A DNA stretch of 58,084 nucleotides from Bryobacterales bacterium (GTDB lineage Bacteria; Acidobacteriota; Terriglobia; Bryobacterales; Bryobacteraceae), in the NCBI GenBank assembly GCA_003163855.1, contig PLRJ01000190.1, positions 1 to 58,084 on the forward strand. The letters run 5' to 3'. The notes beneath the pieces were generated by a model. It made no database searches. It saw only the letters and a list, made by a program, of their open reading frames with translations, and was not told the origin of the DNA. Shown piece after piece: positions 17,260 to 25,298 of this stretch. How positions within the stretch are numbered: the first letter of the stretch is position 1; every line of letters starts with the position of its first letter. Made by a program: the position numbers and the translations under genes.

Positions 17260-18243
17260 ATGATTGTGACGGTTCAGCAGCACATTCTTCAGCAACAGAA
17301 GAAGTACCCCGGCGCGCGCGGGAATTTATCGTGGCTTTTGTCAGGCATCACGCTGGCTACCAAGATGATTGAATCAAAGATCCGTCGAGCAGGTTTGCTC
17401 GACGTGCTTGGCGCCGCCGGCGAAACCAACGTACAAGGCGAGGCACAGCAGAAGCTCGACGTGTACGCGAACCAGGCTCTGCTGCATTGCCTGGGTATGC
17501 GCGACAACGTGGCCATGATGGTGTCGGAAGAGAACGAAGAGCCAATTACTCTGGATCGCGCCGATGGCGACGGTGAATATGCGATTGTGTTCGACCCGTT
17601 GGACGGGTCGTCGAATATAGATGTCAATGTAAATGTCGGCACCATATTTTCTATTTTCCGGCGCGATCCGGGCCAATTTAAGATGGACCCCAACGCGCAT
17701 GTGCTGCAGCCCGGGTTGAAACAAGTGGCGGCCGGCTATGTTGTGTACGGCCCTTCGACGGTGCTGGTTTATACAACCGGCAACGGCGCGTTTGGATTCA
17801 CGCTTGACCCCGCGATTGGTGCGTATGTGCTAAGTCACGACAACCTCAAGATGCCGGATTACGGTACCTATTACTCCGCCAACGAGTCGCGCTTCGACAG
17901 CTTTCCTGCCAACTACCGCGAGTACATCGCCGACTTGCGCGAGGGTTTCGAAGGGCGCGAGTACAGTTCGCGCTATATCGGCTCGCTGGTAGCGGATTTT
18001 CATCGGACGATCCTTAAAGGCGGCGTCTTTCTTTATCCGCCGACGCCGAGCCATCCCGGCGGCAAGCTGCGGTTGCTTTATGAGGCGAATCCGTTGGCGT
18101 ATATCGCAGAACAGGCGGGCGGCATGGCGATTGATGGGAAGAATCGAATTCTGGAAATTCAACCGACCGATATCCATCAGCGGACGCCGCTGGTTCTGGG
18201 CAGTAAAGCGGAAGTAACGGCTTTTCAAGCATGGAAAGCATAG
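17260..18243 (+). CDS. fbp: Fructose-1,6-bisphosphatase class I
   Basis: This 327-residue gluconeogenic enzyme removes the 1-phosphate from fructose-1,6-bisphosphate. It aligns along its length with E. coli Fbp: the [10 protein letters not shown] helix, [14 protein letters not shown], the metal-binding [34 protein letters not shown], and [13 protein letters not shown] near the active site. The start matches the family N terminus. Its start codon overlaps the first possible start of the divergent xylonate dehydratase, so the two genes leave no ordinary promoter space and each promoter probably lies within the other's 5' coding region. Confidence 0.95.
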   Translation: MIVTVQQHILQQQKKYPGARGNLSWLLSGITLATKMIESKIRRAGLLDVLGAAGETNVQGEAQQKLDVYANQALLHCLGMRDNVAMMVSEENEEPITLDRADGDGEYAIVFDPLDGSSNIDVNVNVGTIFSIFRRDPGQFKMDPNAHVLQPGLKQVAAGYVVYGPSTVLVYTTGNGAFGFTLDPAIGAYVLSHDNLKMPDYGTYYSANESRFDSFPANYREYIADLREGFEGREYSSRYIGSLVADFHRTILKGGVFLYPPTPSHPGGKLRLLYEANPLAYIAEQAGGMAIDGKNRILEIQPTDIHQRTPLVLGSKAEVTAFQAWKA

Positions 18244-18258
18244 GTTACGATTTCGCCA

Positions 18259-18771
18259 GTGGCCGCTCTATATAGTTCCCTTGGGAGAAAATTTTGCAGG
18301 GCTGGTGGCACTGTTAATGTGAAGCGCAACCAGCTTTGCTGCGGGATCCGCTTGAGGCTTGCGGATGATGTCGAACTCCCGGCTGAACCATCTCGGCCAA
18401 GGCTGGGGAATAGTGATTTACGCGAGGCTTTTGCGGGAACCAGGCAGATCTTCAGAGGAGAGTTGTTGGAGGTAAACGTTGGCTTTCCCGGTAGTCTGCG
18501 AGTTGTTGACGTTCCGGGCGATCGGGGTCAGATGAAGAACGGACGCCTGCTTAGGAATGGGGCGGCCATTTCTGAGCCCTACCGCGATCTAGATCTGGGT
18601 TCGGATGGCGATTTTCCGCTATTCGCTGTTCCGCAAGGTTAGTACTTCATGCTGAATGACAACCGGAAGCAGTTAGGCAATAGCCGGACGCGGGAGCATA
18701 TTGTTGCAAGGCTGATTGGAGCGTATCCGAATGTGCCGGCAGGGTTGGGCGTGCCGCGGATGATTCGGTAG
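18259..18771 (+). pseudogene. Decayed signal peptidase I (S26) homologue
   Basis: The frame reads as a degraded type I signal peptidase. VELPAEPSRPRLGNSDL aligns with the R-I-P-S-x-S-M-x-P-T-L-x-x-G-D region, SLRVVDVPGDRGQMKNGRL with KRVIGLPGDxVEIRNGxL, and NGAAISEPY with NGxPLxEPY. Reading then meets TAG at 18640-18642, exactly where family members have His or Tyr in VPxGHYFxMGDNR, and continues in frame as YFMLNDNRKQLGNSR to TAG 18769. The catalytic Ser (SxSM reads AEPS) and the catalytic Lys (KRV reads LRV) are both lost. This is a nonfunctional remnant unless it has gained another role. It follows fbp by 15 bases. Confidence 0.65.
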
Positions 18772-18790
18772 GCGCGCGGCTGTGCTTTGC

Positions 18791-18994
18791 TTATCGTTTG
18801 CGGCAGAGGACAGTGACGAGTGCAAAACCGGCCAGAGCAAAGTAGCCTTCAACCCGGTTGGCCGGCACTGAGGAGAGTTGGGCAGGATCCTGCTGCTCAG
18901 AGACTTCGGCTCGTTGCCCCACCAAGGGTAATGCCAAGAGCAAGACGATAGCCGGTGCGGCGGATTTCAGGACTTTTAGGAATGAAAATCTCAT
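18791..18994 (-). CDS. Small secreted protein with C-terminal membrane anchor
   Basis: A 67-residue protein. Residues 1-28 form a signal peptide (KVLKSAAPAIVLLLALPLVG), then about 18 polar residues, then SVPANRV, a hydrophobic segment (GYFALAGFALVTVL) and a basic end (CRKR). Signal, short mature part, V-P motif, transmembrane helix and Arg/Lys tail resemble PEP-CTERM-type sorting substrates, but there is no PEP triplet. An AAAGG ribosome-binding site precedes the ATG. It lies just downstream of the exopolysaccharide operon. Function unknown. Confidence 0.6.
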   Translation of the reverse strand: MRFSFLKVLKSAAPAIVLLLALPLVGQRAEVSEQQDPAQLSSVPANRVEGYFALAGFALVTVLCRKR

Positions 18995-19081
18995 ATAGGA
19001 CAGACCTTTCTGAGAACCCCGATTGGTTGGAGTTTACCAGTAAACGGCCGCCGGCAAAAGTCGTGGAGGTACTGGGAAACG

Positions 19082-20134
19082 CTAAACTCTGAGTAAATTT
19101 CTATATCGCTGCGGGTTCAAAATGGCCCTCACAAACCAAACCCAATGTCGTGGTTGCGAAACGATTTCGCCGAGCATGCGGAAACGCTTTGCGAATAGTG
19201 CGGAAGCGAGATAAACGGGATCGGCGAAGCGCAACCGTGGATATCGTGCCAGCAGCAGGTGATGGAACCAGCGCAGCTTGCCAACTTGGCCTAACTCGAT
19301 CGGAAGAGGAACGGGAAACGCGAGAATGCGTTCTGCCTCCTTCAGGTAGAGAGCCAGCGTGAGGTAGTGACCGCAAGTGGCGTAGCGTCTAACCAGTTGA
19401 TGCCAGTCCACTGTCGTTGTTTGGGAGAGAAGTTGGAGGTCGTACAGGCCGCGAAGCCGCGGGAAAATGGTGTCTCGATAGATGTTGAGCAGTTGCGCGT
19501 GCAGGACAAGGTGACTGGCAAGATGGGTGGCGCTGGGAAGTAGAAAATGCGCTCCATCGAGTTCAAACGGTTGAGCGTCGCGAAAGATTTCGGCTGCGGG
19601 AAGAAGGCGCCGGCAAATGCGAGTCCCCACGGAGTGGTGCAATTCGACTTGCGGAGAATTGGGGCGCTGGAGCGCGGCGGCGTGATGGCGGAAGAGCACC
19701 AGTTCGTCGGCATCGCTGGGATGAAAGCCTTGTTGGCGCAGGTGTTCGAGAGCGCGAGGAATATCGGCTTCGGGAATAAGAAGGTCGATGTCTTGGAGAT
19801 GGCGCGAGCCAAGGTTTGGATAGATGCCGGCCAGCAGGAATGCCAGGCCTTTTAAGGCGACCGGTTGGATGCCGATGTCGTTCAGCAACTTTGCGATGTG
19901 AGTTGCTTCCGCCAGGATACGCTGATTGCGCTCCAGGCTTAACGCAGCGGTGGTTTGGAGGAGTTGCGCGACGGCGGGCGGAATTTGGCGGGTGAGACCC
20001 AGGGCTTCGACCCGAGGCCAGACCGCGGGCAGCAATAGATGGTCGTGAGCATCGGAGATGATTCCTGGCCAGTCGTGCACGCTGGGAGGGCACGCCATGG
20101 CTCGAGCAGCGAAGAGGGCGGCTAAGGGAGCCAA
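19082..20134 (-). CDS. Nucleotidyltransferase-fold protein (NTP_transf_5 type)
   Basis: A 350-residue protein resembling PF14907. The N-terminal helical part is followed by VALKGLAFLLAGIYPNLGSRHLQDIDLLI, which carries the D-x-D catalytic pair of the nucleotidyltransferase fold, and by VELHHSVG. Members occur in exopolysaccharide and PEP-CTERM/exosortase gene clusters and in lasso-peptide loci, with unknown substrate. Here it is the last gene of the operon, 11 bases after the GT2 gene, consistent with modifying a glycan or its carrier. Confidence 0.75.
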   Translation of the reverse strand: MAPLAALFAARAMACPPSVHDWPGIISDAHDHLLLPAVWPRVEALGLTRQIPPAVAQLLQTTAALSLERNQRILAEATHIAKLLNDIGIQPVALKGLAFLLAGIYPNLGSRHLQDIDLLIPEADIPRALEHLRQQGFHPSDADELVLFRHHAAALQRPNSPQVELHHSVGTRICRRLLPAAEIFRDAQPFELDGAHFLLPSATHLASHLVLHAQLLNIYRDTIFPRLRGLYDLQLLSQTTTVDWHQLVRRYATCGHYLTLALYLKEAERILAFPVPLPIELGQVGKLRWFHHLLLARYPRLRFADPVYLASALFAKRFRMLGEIVSQPRHWVWFVRAILNPQRYRNLLRV

Positions 20135-20145
20135 CGTAGGCCGCT

Positions 20146-21225
20146 TTACGAGGAGGCGAGTCTTTTGAACGTTCGTTTCAGCTTAGAAGCTGGTGTCCAG
20201 AAGTTTCGCAAGATAGCTCCGCCTGAGTGGAAGGGACAGAGGAACAGCATTTGCCACATCGCTCTGGCGCCTAAAGATCGTACATGGTGAATCAGTTTGG
20301 GGTCGACCGGTTGTTTGGTTAGCAGGCGCTCCAGCAGCAGGTAAATGACACCTTCATGCACCCACCGGTCGGTGCTTACATCCAGGCCAAACTCGCGCTT
20401 GGCAAATGCGCTACGCTCCTCCCAGATTTTTCGATAGGAACTGGATACTTTCAAGACCTTGCCAAGGTCGCTGGGAATGTCGGTGGTGGTGGTGAGATTG
20501 GCGCCGTGGATGCGCATCAAGCCGAGAGGCTCGTCAATGACGTTAATGGCGGTAATCAACGTAGCCAGGTCGCGCAGCATCCCATCGGCGCACTGACGAA
20601 AGGCAGGATCAAGCGGGAAAATGCGTGCCGCAACTTCGGAGCGAAAGGAGAGGCCTGAACAGGGAGGGAGGCCGATCAACTCGCCGGATAATAAGCGAAC
20701 ACCACACCAGCCACTGGCAGGCGAGGCGGGAAAGCGCTCCATAAGGGTCTCGCGCAGATCCTGGCTCACTTGGCGCACCGGATGCACTACCATGCCCGCC
20801 TGGTTGTTCAAACGGAAGCGATCGACTGTGGCCTCGAGCTTGTTCGGCAGCCATACATCGTCGGCGTCCAGCAGTGCTATGATTTCGCCGGTTGCCAGCG
20901 AATAAGCGGCATTAAGCGCCTGGCCGACACCCTGGTTCACCTGAAAAATATACTTAATCTGCGAATGGCGGCTGGCGTGGCCGATGATGGTTTCGCGCGA
21001 ATGGTCGGATGAGCCGTCGTCGCAAATACAGATTTCGAAGTGGCGGTATGTCTGGTTGTAAACGCTGGTCAGCGTTTCCCCAATCAAGTGGCCATAGTTG
21101 TAATTGGCAACTAGAATGGATACCTTTGGCTCGGGCTTCAGAGGGCCGAGAACCATGGGCTCGAGTTGACCGATATCATGCAGCAGTGGTTTCTGGTCAA
21201 CCATGGAATATCGTTCTTTTACCAT
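20146..21225 (-). CDS. Family 2 glycosyltransferase
   Basis: A 359-residue cytoplasmic GT-A enzyme. The nucleotide-sugar domain begins KVSILVANYNYGHLIGETLTSVYNQTY, followed by CDDGSSDHS and LLDADDVWLPNKLE, the metal-binding D-x-D. The C-terminal part is helical and without membrane segments. It adds a sugar to a lipid-linked intermediate of the exopolysaccharide repeat. Linkage to UDP-galactopyranose mutase (12-base gap) suggests a galactofuranosyltransferase, but that is inference. Confidence 0.9.
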   Translation of the reverse strand: MVKERYSMVDQKPLLHDIGQLEPMVLGPLKPEPKVSILVANYNYGHLIGETLTSVYNQTYRHFEICICDDGSSDHSRETIIGHASRHSQIKYIFQVNQGVGQALNAAYSLATGEIIALLDADDVWLPNKLEATVDRFRLNNQAGMVVHPVRQVSQDLRETLMERFPASPASGWCGVRLLSGELIGLPPCSGLSFRSEVAARIFPLDPAFRQCADGMLRDLATLITAINVIDEPLGLMRIHGANLTTTTDIPSDLGKVLKVSSSYRKIWEERSAFAKREFGLDVSTDRWVHEGVIYLLLERLLTKQPVDPKLIHHVRSLGARAMWQMLFLCPFHSGGAILRNFWTPASKLKRTFKRLASS

Positions 21226-21236
21226 AGAACATCGTT

Positions 21237-22397
21237 TTACCCGGCCAGGGTCGGGGTGTCACTCACGCCAACTTCGCGTGCTTGCGTGATTTCGTCATAA
21301 AGCTTTAGCGCCCGTCCCACAGCCTGGTCCATGTTGTAGTACTTGTAATCGGCGAGCCGGCCGGCGAAGTAGACACGGCCATTAAGGTCTTTCGCTTCAG
21401 CTGCATATTTCGCAAAGATCAGTTTATTCGCTTCACAAGGAACTGGATAGTACGGTTCGTTTATTCCCAAAATATGGGGCTGCGGGTACTCGTAGGCGAT
21501 AGTGCTGCCGGGAACATTTTGGCCGGTGAAGTGCTTGAATTCGAGAATTCGGGTATAGAGATGATCGTTCGGGAAGTTTACGACCGACATTTGCTGAAAA
21601 TCGGAGGTCTGTTCGTAGCGGAAGTCAAAACTGAGACTGCGATAGGGAAGCTGGCCATGACGGTACTGGAAGTATTCATCGATGGGGCCGGTGAATACGA
21701 CGTTTCTGGCTTGAACATCCGGCAGAATGTCGGCAGCCTGCGTTTTCAGCATGATTCGAATGTTGGGGTGGGCCAGCAGGCTCTGGAAGAGCTCGGTATA
21801 GCCGCGCGCGGGGATGCCTTGATAGACATCCTGAAAGTAGCGGTCGTCGCGGCTGATGAATACAGGAACGCGGCCGGTGACGGAAGCGTCGAGTTGCGCC
21901 GGTTCCAAGTCCCACTGCTTGCGGGTATAGCTTTCAAACACTTCGCGGTAGATGTAGCGGGCGAGCTCCTTCAACTCAGGGTCTTGCTCGTCGAGCATCT
22001 TGAGGATCGGAGTTTTGACGCCGAAGCCGTAGCGCTCAATCAGCTTGCGTTCCAGGCGGTCGGCCATGCTCGATGGGAACAGCGACGCCAGCGAGTTCAG
22101 GTTGAAAGGGACGGGTACGAGTTTGCCTTCAATGAAGGCTTTGACGGTGTGCTGGTATGGGCGCCAACTGGTAAATTGCGAGACATATTCCCAGATCTTG
22201 CGCGAGTTGGTGTGGAAAATATGAGCGCCGTAGCGATGAATTAAGACGCCGTGCTCATCGTAGCGGTCGTAGGCGTTGCCACCAATGTGATCGCGGCGAT
22301 CGACGATCAGAACCTGTTGATCGGCCTGTGAGGCTAGTCTTTCAGCCAGGACGGCGCCGGTGAAGCCGGCCCCCACGATAATCCAGTCAAACTTCAT
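21237..22397 (-). CDS. glf: UDP-galactopyranose mutase
   Basis: A 386-residue flavoprotein that isomerises UDP-galactopyranose to UDP-galactofuranose. The FAD-binding motif is IIVGAGFTGAVLAERLA with VDRRDHIGGNAYD. Further family blocks are YGAHIFHTNSRKIWEYV, VPFNLNSL, FESYTRKQW and the C-terminal FAGRLADYKYYNMDQ containing the substrate- and FAD-binding residues. Its presence predicts galactofuranose in the exopolysaccharide or lipopolysaccharide. It is 18 bases after the epimerase gene. Confidence 0.95.
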   Translation of the reverse strand: MKFDWIIVGAGFTGAVLAERLASQADQQVLIVDRRDHIGGNAYDRYDEHGVLIHRYGAHIFHTNSRKIWEYVSQFTSWRPYQHTVKAFIEGKLVPVPFNLNSLASLFPSSMADRLERKLIERYGFGVKTPILKMLDEQDPELKELARYIYREVFESYTRKQWDLEPAQLDASVTGRVPVFISRDDRYFQDVYQGIPARGYTELFQSLLAHPNIRIMLKTQAADILPDVQARNVVFTGPIDEYFQYRHGQLPYRSLSFDFRYEQTSDFQQMSVVNFPNDHLYTRILEFKHFTGQNVPGSTIAYEYPQPHILGINEPYYPVPCEANKLIFAKYAAEAKDLNGRVYFAGRLADYKYYNMDQAVGRALKLYDEITQAREVGVSDTPTLAG

Positions 22398-22415
22398 GTT
22401 GCTCGTACTATGAGA

Positions 22416-23390
22416 TCACGTCAGCATATCCCAGGCCCCGACGGGTGCGGGGATTTGCGGAGCAGGAATAGCCGCTGGCGGGTCGTTATGAATAGACTGC
22501 ACCACAAACGGCAGATGCGTCAGCGGATCGTCGGGCGAATCCAGACCGAGGTGCTTCTTCTGAAGCAGGATGTCGGCGACGAACTGCGCTACCTCTACTT
22601 CGCGCGCCGGCGCGATGCGAAGTTCCGAGCTGGATTTCGCCACCACGATAATGCGGCGCGCCAATGTTTGAAGGTCGGTACGTATGCCTGTGCCCACGTT
22701 GATAGGGCCCGGCAATGCGTCGGCTTTCACCGCACGAATGAGGCTCTCGACAGCGTGGTCTATCCAGACAAAATCGATGATTTGTTTGCCGCCGAAAAGC
22801 GTAAGCGGCTCACCTTTTAAAGCCTGGTGAGCGAAGATCGGGATAACGCGGCCAAAGTCTCGCGGGCCATACACGTTAGTCAATCTAACGGTCCTGACCT
22901 GGAAGGTAGGGCAATTGAAAATGCCGCAGTAAACCTCGCCTGCTGCCTTGCTGGCGCCATAGGCGTTCTTAGGTGTCAGTGGAGCGGTTTCGCTTACCGG
23001 CAGGCGAGTTGGTTCACCGTAAACCTCACGGGACGAAGCGAATAGCAGCCGCTTTACTCCGCTGGCGGCGGCCGCGCGAAGCACCTCGAACGTGCCGTTT
23101 ACGTTGGTGCTGAAGGAATAATCGATATCCTGGGCAGATCCCATCACGTTCGATTGCGCTGCCAGGTGGTACACGATATCGACATTGCTCACGGCCTCTT
23201 CGACAGCTGCCCGCTCGCGAATGTCGGCTTGGATAAAGCGGATGCGGTGAATCGACTTACTTAGGTTTTCCAGCCTGCCGCGGCGAAGGTTGTCGAGGAC
23301 GACAATATGGTTCGACCTTTCGCTCGCCAGCCGGTCAACCAGATGGCTTCCGATGAAGCCTGCGCCACCGGTAACTAAAATTCTGCTCAT
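22416..23390 (-). CDS. NAD-dependent sugar epimerase/dehydratase (extended SDR)
   Basis: A 324-residue extended short-chain dehydrogenase acting on nucleotide sugars. The NAD motif is GGAGFIGSHLVDRL; the catalytic region shows FASSREVYGEP and the Y-x3-K motif AYGASKAAGE. The C-terminal domain contains IDFVWIDHAVESLIRAV. Family resemblance is to UDP-glucose/UDP-glucuronate 4-epimerases. As the second gene of the operon, next to glf, it could supply UDP-galactose for the mutase. Exact activity cannot be determined from sequence. Confidence 0.9.
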   Translation of the reverse strand: MSRILVTGGAGFIGSHLVDRLASERSNHIVVLDNLRRGRLENLSKSIHRIRFIQADIRERAAVEEAVSNVDIVYHLAAQSNVMGSAQDIDYSFSTNVNGTFEVLRAAAASGVKRLLFASSREVYGEPTRLPVSETAPLTPKNAYGASKAAGEVYCGIFNCPTFQVRTVRLTNVYGPRDFGRVIPIFAHQALKGEPLTLFGGKQIIDFVWIDHAVESLIRAVKADALPGPINVGTGIRTDLQTLARRIIVVAKSSSELRIAPAREVEVAQFVADILLQKKHLGLDSPDDPLTHLPFVVQSIHNDPPAAIPAPQIPAPVGAWDMLT

Positions 23391-23477
23391 AATTCGTGTG
23401 TCTGGAAATCTTAGGTGCAGCGAGTAGATCTTAGTATCGCCCAGCTTGCCGACGCGTAGTTAGTACATCTGGTTTGG

Positions 23478-24932
23478 CTAGTAGGCGCCGTCTGCGGTTA
23501 TAACTGCCCGTATGGTTCTAATCAGGATATAAGTATCGAGCCATATGGACCAGTTGCGGACATAGTATTCGTCAAATGCGATCCGCTCCTCATACGTGGT
23601 GTTATTGCGGCCGGAGACCTGCCAAAGACCAGTAAGGCCTGGCCTGACTCGCGAATAGAGGGTATAGCCTGTTCCGTACTTCTCGCGATCGCGCAGCGGA
23701 AGCGGGCGCGGACCTACCAGGCTCATTTGTCCGGTAATTACGTTAATCAACTGGGGCAATTCATCCAGGCTAAAACGCCGCAGCCATTTTCCAATAGAGG
23801 TAACGCGGGGATCGTTCTTAAGCTTACGGTCGCGCTCCCACTCCGATCGCAGCGAAGCATCTTTGGCCAGGTGTTCGGCCAGTATACCTTCGGCATTTGG
23901 CGCCATGGTGCGAAATTTCAAGGCCCCGAAAAGCTGCCCATTGCGGCCATAGCGGTCCTGCTTATAAAAGACTGGTCCGGGAGAGGTCAGCCTGATGGCT
24001 AGAGCGACAGCCAGGAACAAAGGCGCCAGGAACACGAGCGCCAGGAGGCTGAGAACCAGGTCTGTGGCGCGCTTGCTGATGGCGGCGCTGGTATGGAATA
24101 GCCGCTGGGGCAACTCAAAGCCAACTTCGCCACCGAGTTCACGCGCCGAGATACCAAGACTGCAAAGGCCGGGCATGTCCGGCACCAGTAAGACATGGCT
24201 GAAGCCTTGGCAGTAGTCCTGAATGACGTGGCGCAGTTCGGCATGCGACCTTTGAGGCATTGCGATGATGGCGTAATTTACGCTGCGCGGACTGGTAATG
24301 TAACGTGCGGCATTGAGCGCGCCTATCAGCGGCGGAAGATCACTCGGCCACTGGGCAACGGGATCGTCGGAGAATACGCCCGCGATCTTGATACCCAGAG
24401 CGCCATCCTGGAGTTTACGGATGACGCGCTGCGCGCTGGGACCCGAGCCGAGAACGACAGCAGGTATTCCCCAGAAAGTCTTGTCAACGATCAGGCGGCG
24501 CAAAAGATTCCTGGACATCCAAACAAGCGGCGCGCCGGCCGCCCAAGTCACCAGAAAAATGGAGCGTGAGTAGGTTTCGGCATTGTGCCAGATGAAGGTG
24601 GTTGCTGCAAGCAGGAGGAACACGGTGCTAATGCAGGCGAAGATACGCCGCATCTCCTCGGCTGAGTGTAGGAGGACTCCAGGATAGAGTCCCTTGGCAC
24701 CGAAGGCGCAAAGCAAAAGCAGAAGACAGGGGAGCATCTCGAGGTTGGAAGTGAGATTGTAGGAAGGCGAAACGAGATGCCTTACCCATAAAGTAAGAGC
24801 GAAAACGAGTGACAGGGTCAGCAGGTCGGAAGAAAACGTGCAGAGTGTCATGATCCACTGATTACCTGACGGCAGGCTGGGCACTCGCAGTTCCGAGGTT
24901 ACGGATGGTAGTAATGCTGGCTTTGCACCCAT
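23478..24932 (-). CDS. Polyprenyl glycosylphosphotransferase (WbaP type), initiating exopolysaccharide synthesis
   Basis: With ATG 24932, preceded by aagga, the protein has 484 residues. The N-terminal half has about four membrane helices and a CoA-binding-like Rossmann domain (AVVLGSGPSAQRVIRKL). The C-terminal half is the bacterial sugar transferase domain: FYKQDRYGRNGQLFGALKFRTM, the catalytic DELPQLINVITGQMSLVGPRP and RPGLTGLWQVSGR. It transfers a hexose-1-phosphate, commonly galactose or glucose, to undecaprenyl phosphate as the first step of glycan assembly. It opens the five-gene operon. No flippase or polymerase is in the window. Confidence 0.92.
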   Translation of the reverse strand: MGAKPALLPSVTSELRVPSLPSGNQWIMTLCTFSSDLLTLSLVFALTLWVRHLVSPSYNLTSNLEMLPCLLLLLCAFGAKGLYPGVLLHSAEEMRRIFACISTVFLLLAATTFIWHNAETYSRSIFLVTWAAGAPLVWMSRNLLRRLIVDKTFWGIPAVVLGSGPSAQRVIRKLQDGALGIKIAGVFSDDPVAQWPSDLPPLIGALNAARYITSPRSVNYAIIAMPQRSHAELRHVIQDYCQGFSHVLLVPDMPGLCSLGISARELGGEVGFELPQRLFHTSAAISKRATDLVLSLLALVFLAPLFLAVALAIRLTSPGPVFYKQDRYGRNGQLFGALKFRTMAPNAEGILAEHLAKDASLRSEWERDRKLKNDPRVTSIGKWLRRFSLDELPQLINVITGQMSLVGPRPLPLRDREKYGTGYTLYSRVRPGLTGLWQVSGRNNTTYEERIAFDEYYVRNWSIWLDTYILIRTIRAVITADGAY

Positions 24933-24950
24933 AGGAAATCCTTGTCTCAC

Positions 24951-25298
24951 ACCTGAAAGTTGGCAGGGTAGAGAATATTCTGTCTAATCTTTGTCCGGGC
25001 TAACATCCAGAGTAAGCTTTTCTGCCCAATTTGGTGTGTAATTCGGTACTGCTTCCGATGAGGGATATTGGGTGAAACCTGCGTGTAAACCGCCAATCCG
25101 CAAGGGAACCGCTAGTACTTTTGGGACTTATCGCCCCTTCGCTCCCAGTACGATATTCACCTCAATCTTCCGTTTAGGGTAACCGCCGAGTTCGGGTCGA
25201 ACACATTTCGAGTTTTATATCGGACTACTGTTTTAGCACAGGTTTTGGGCGATGTCACGGTATAGGCAGGTGCGACTGACCGCGTATAATCGGCCACA
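24951..25298. other. Intergenic region between divergent exopolysaccharide operon and VOC-phosphatase gene
   Basis: This is a 348-base region with no open frame of interest. It must hold promoters for both directions. Only one core-promoter-like element is evident, the TATAAT at 25285-25290 for the plus strand. For the minus strand no clear -35/-10 pair or sigma-54 site stands out. I looked for a cyclic-di-GMP riboswitch and saw no convincing match. Confidence 0.5.
25285..25290 (+). promoter_or_regulatory. -10 box TATAAT, possible leaderless transcript
   Basis: A consensus TATAAT ends eight bases before ATG 25299. Initiation about seven bases downstream would put the transcript start at or within a base or two of the ATG, and there is no Shine-Dalgarno sequence in the intervening cggccaca. 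No good -35 hexamer lies 16-18 bases upstream. Confidence 0.45.

Noticed and set aside
19547-19855. A plus-strand frame within the nucleotidyltransferase-fold gene.
   Set aside because: Antisense shadow of a protein with recognisable motifs.
24951-25298. A cyclic-di-GMP riboswitch or sigma-54 promoter for the exopolysaccharide operon.
   Set aside because: Words such as gtgaaacctgcgtgtaaacc look suggestive, but the conserved core and the GG-N10-GC pattern are not there.
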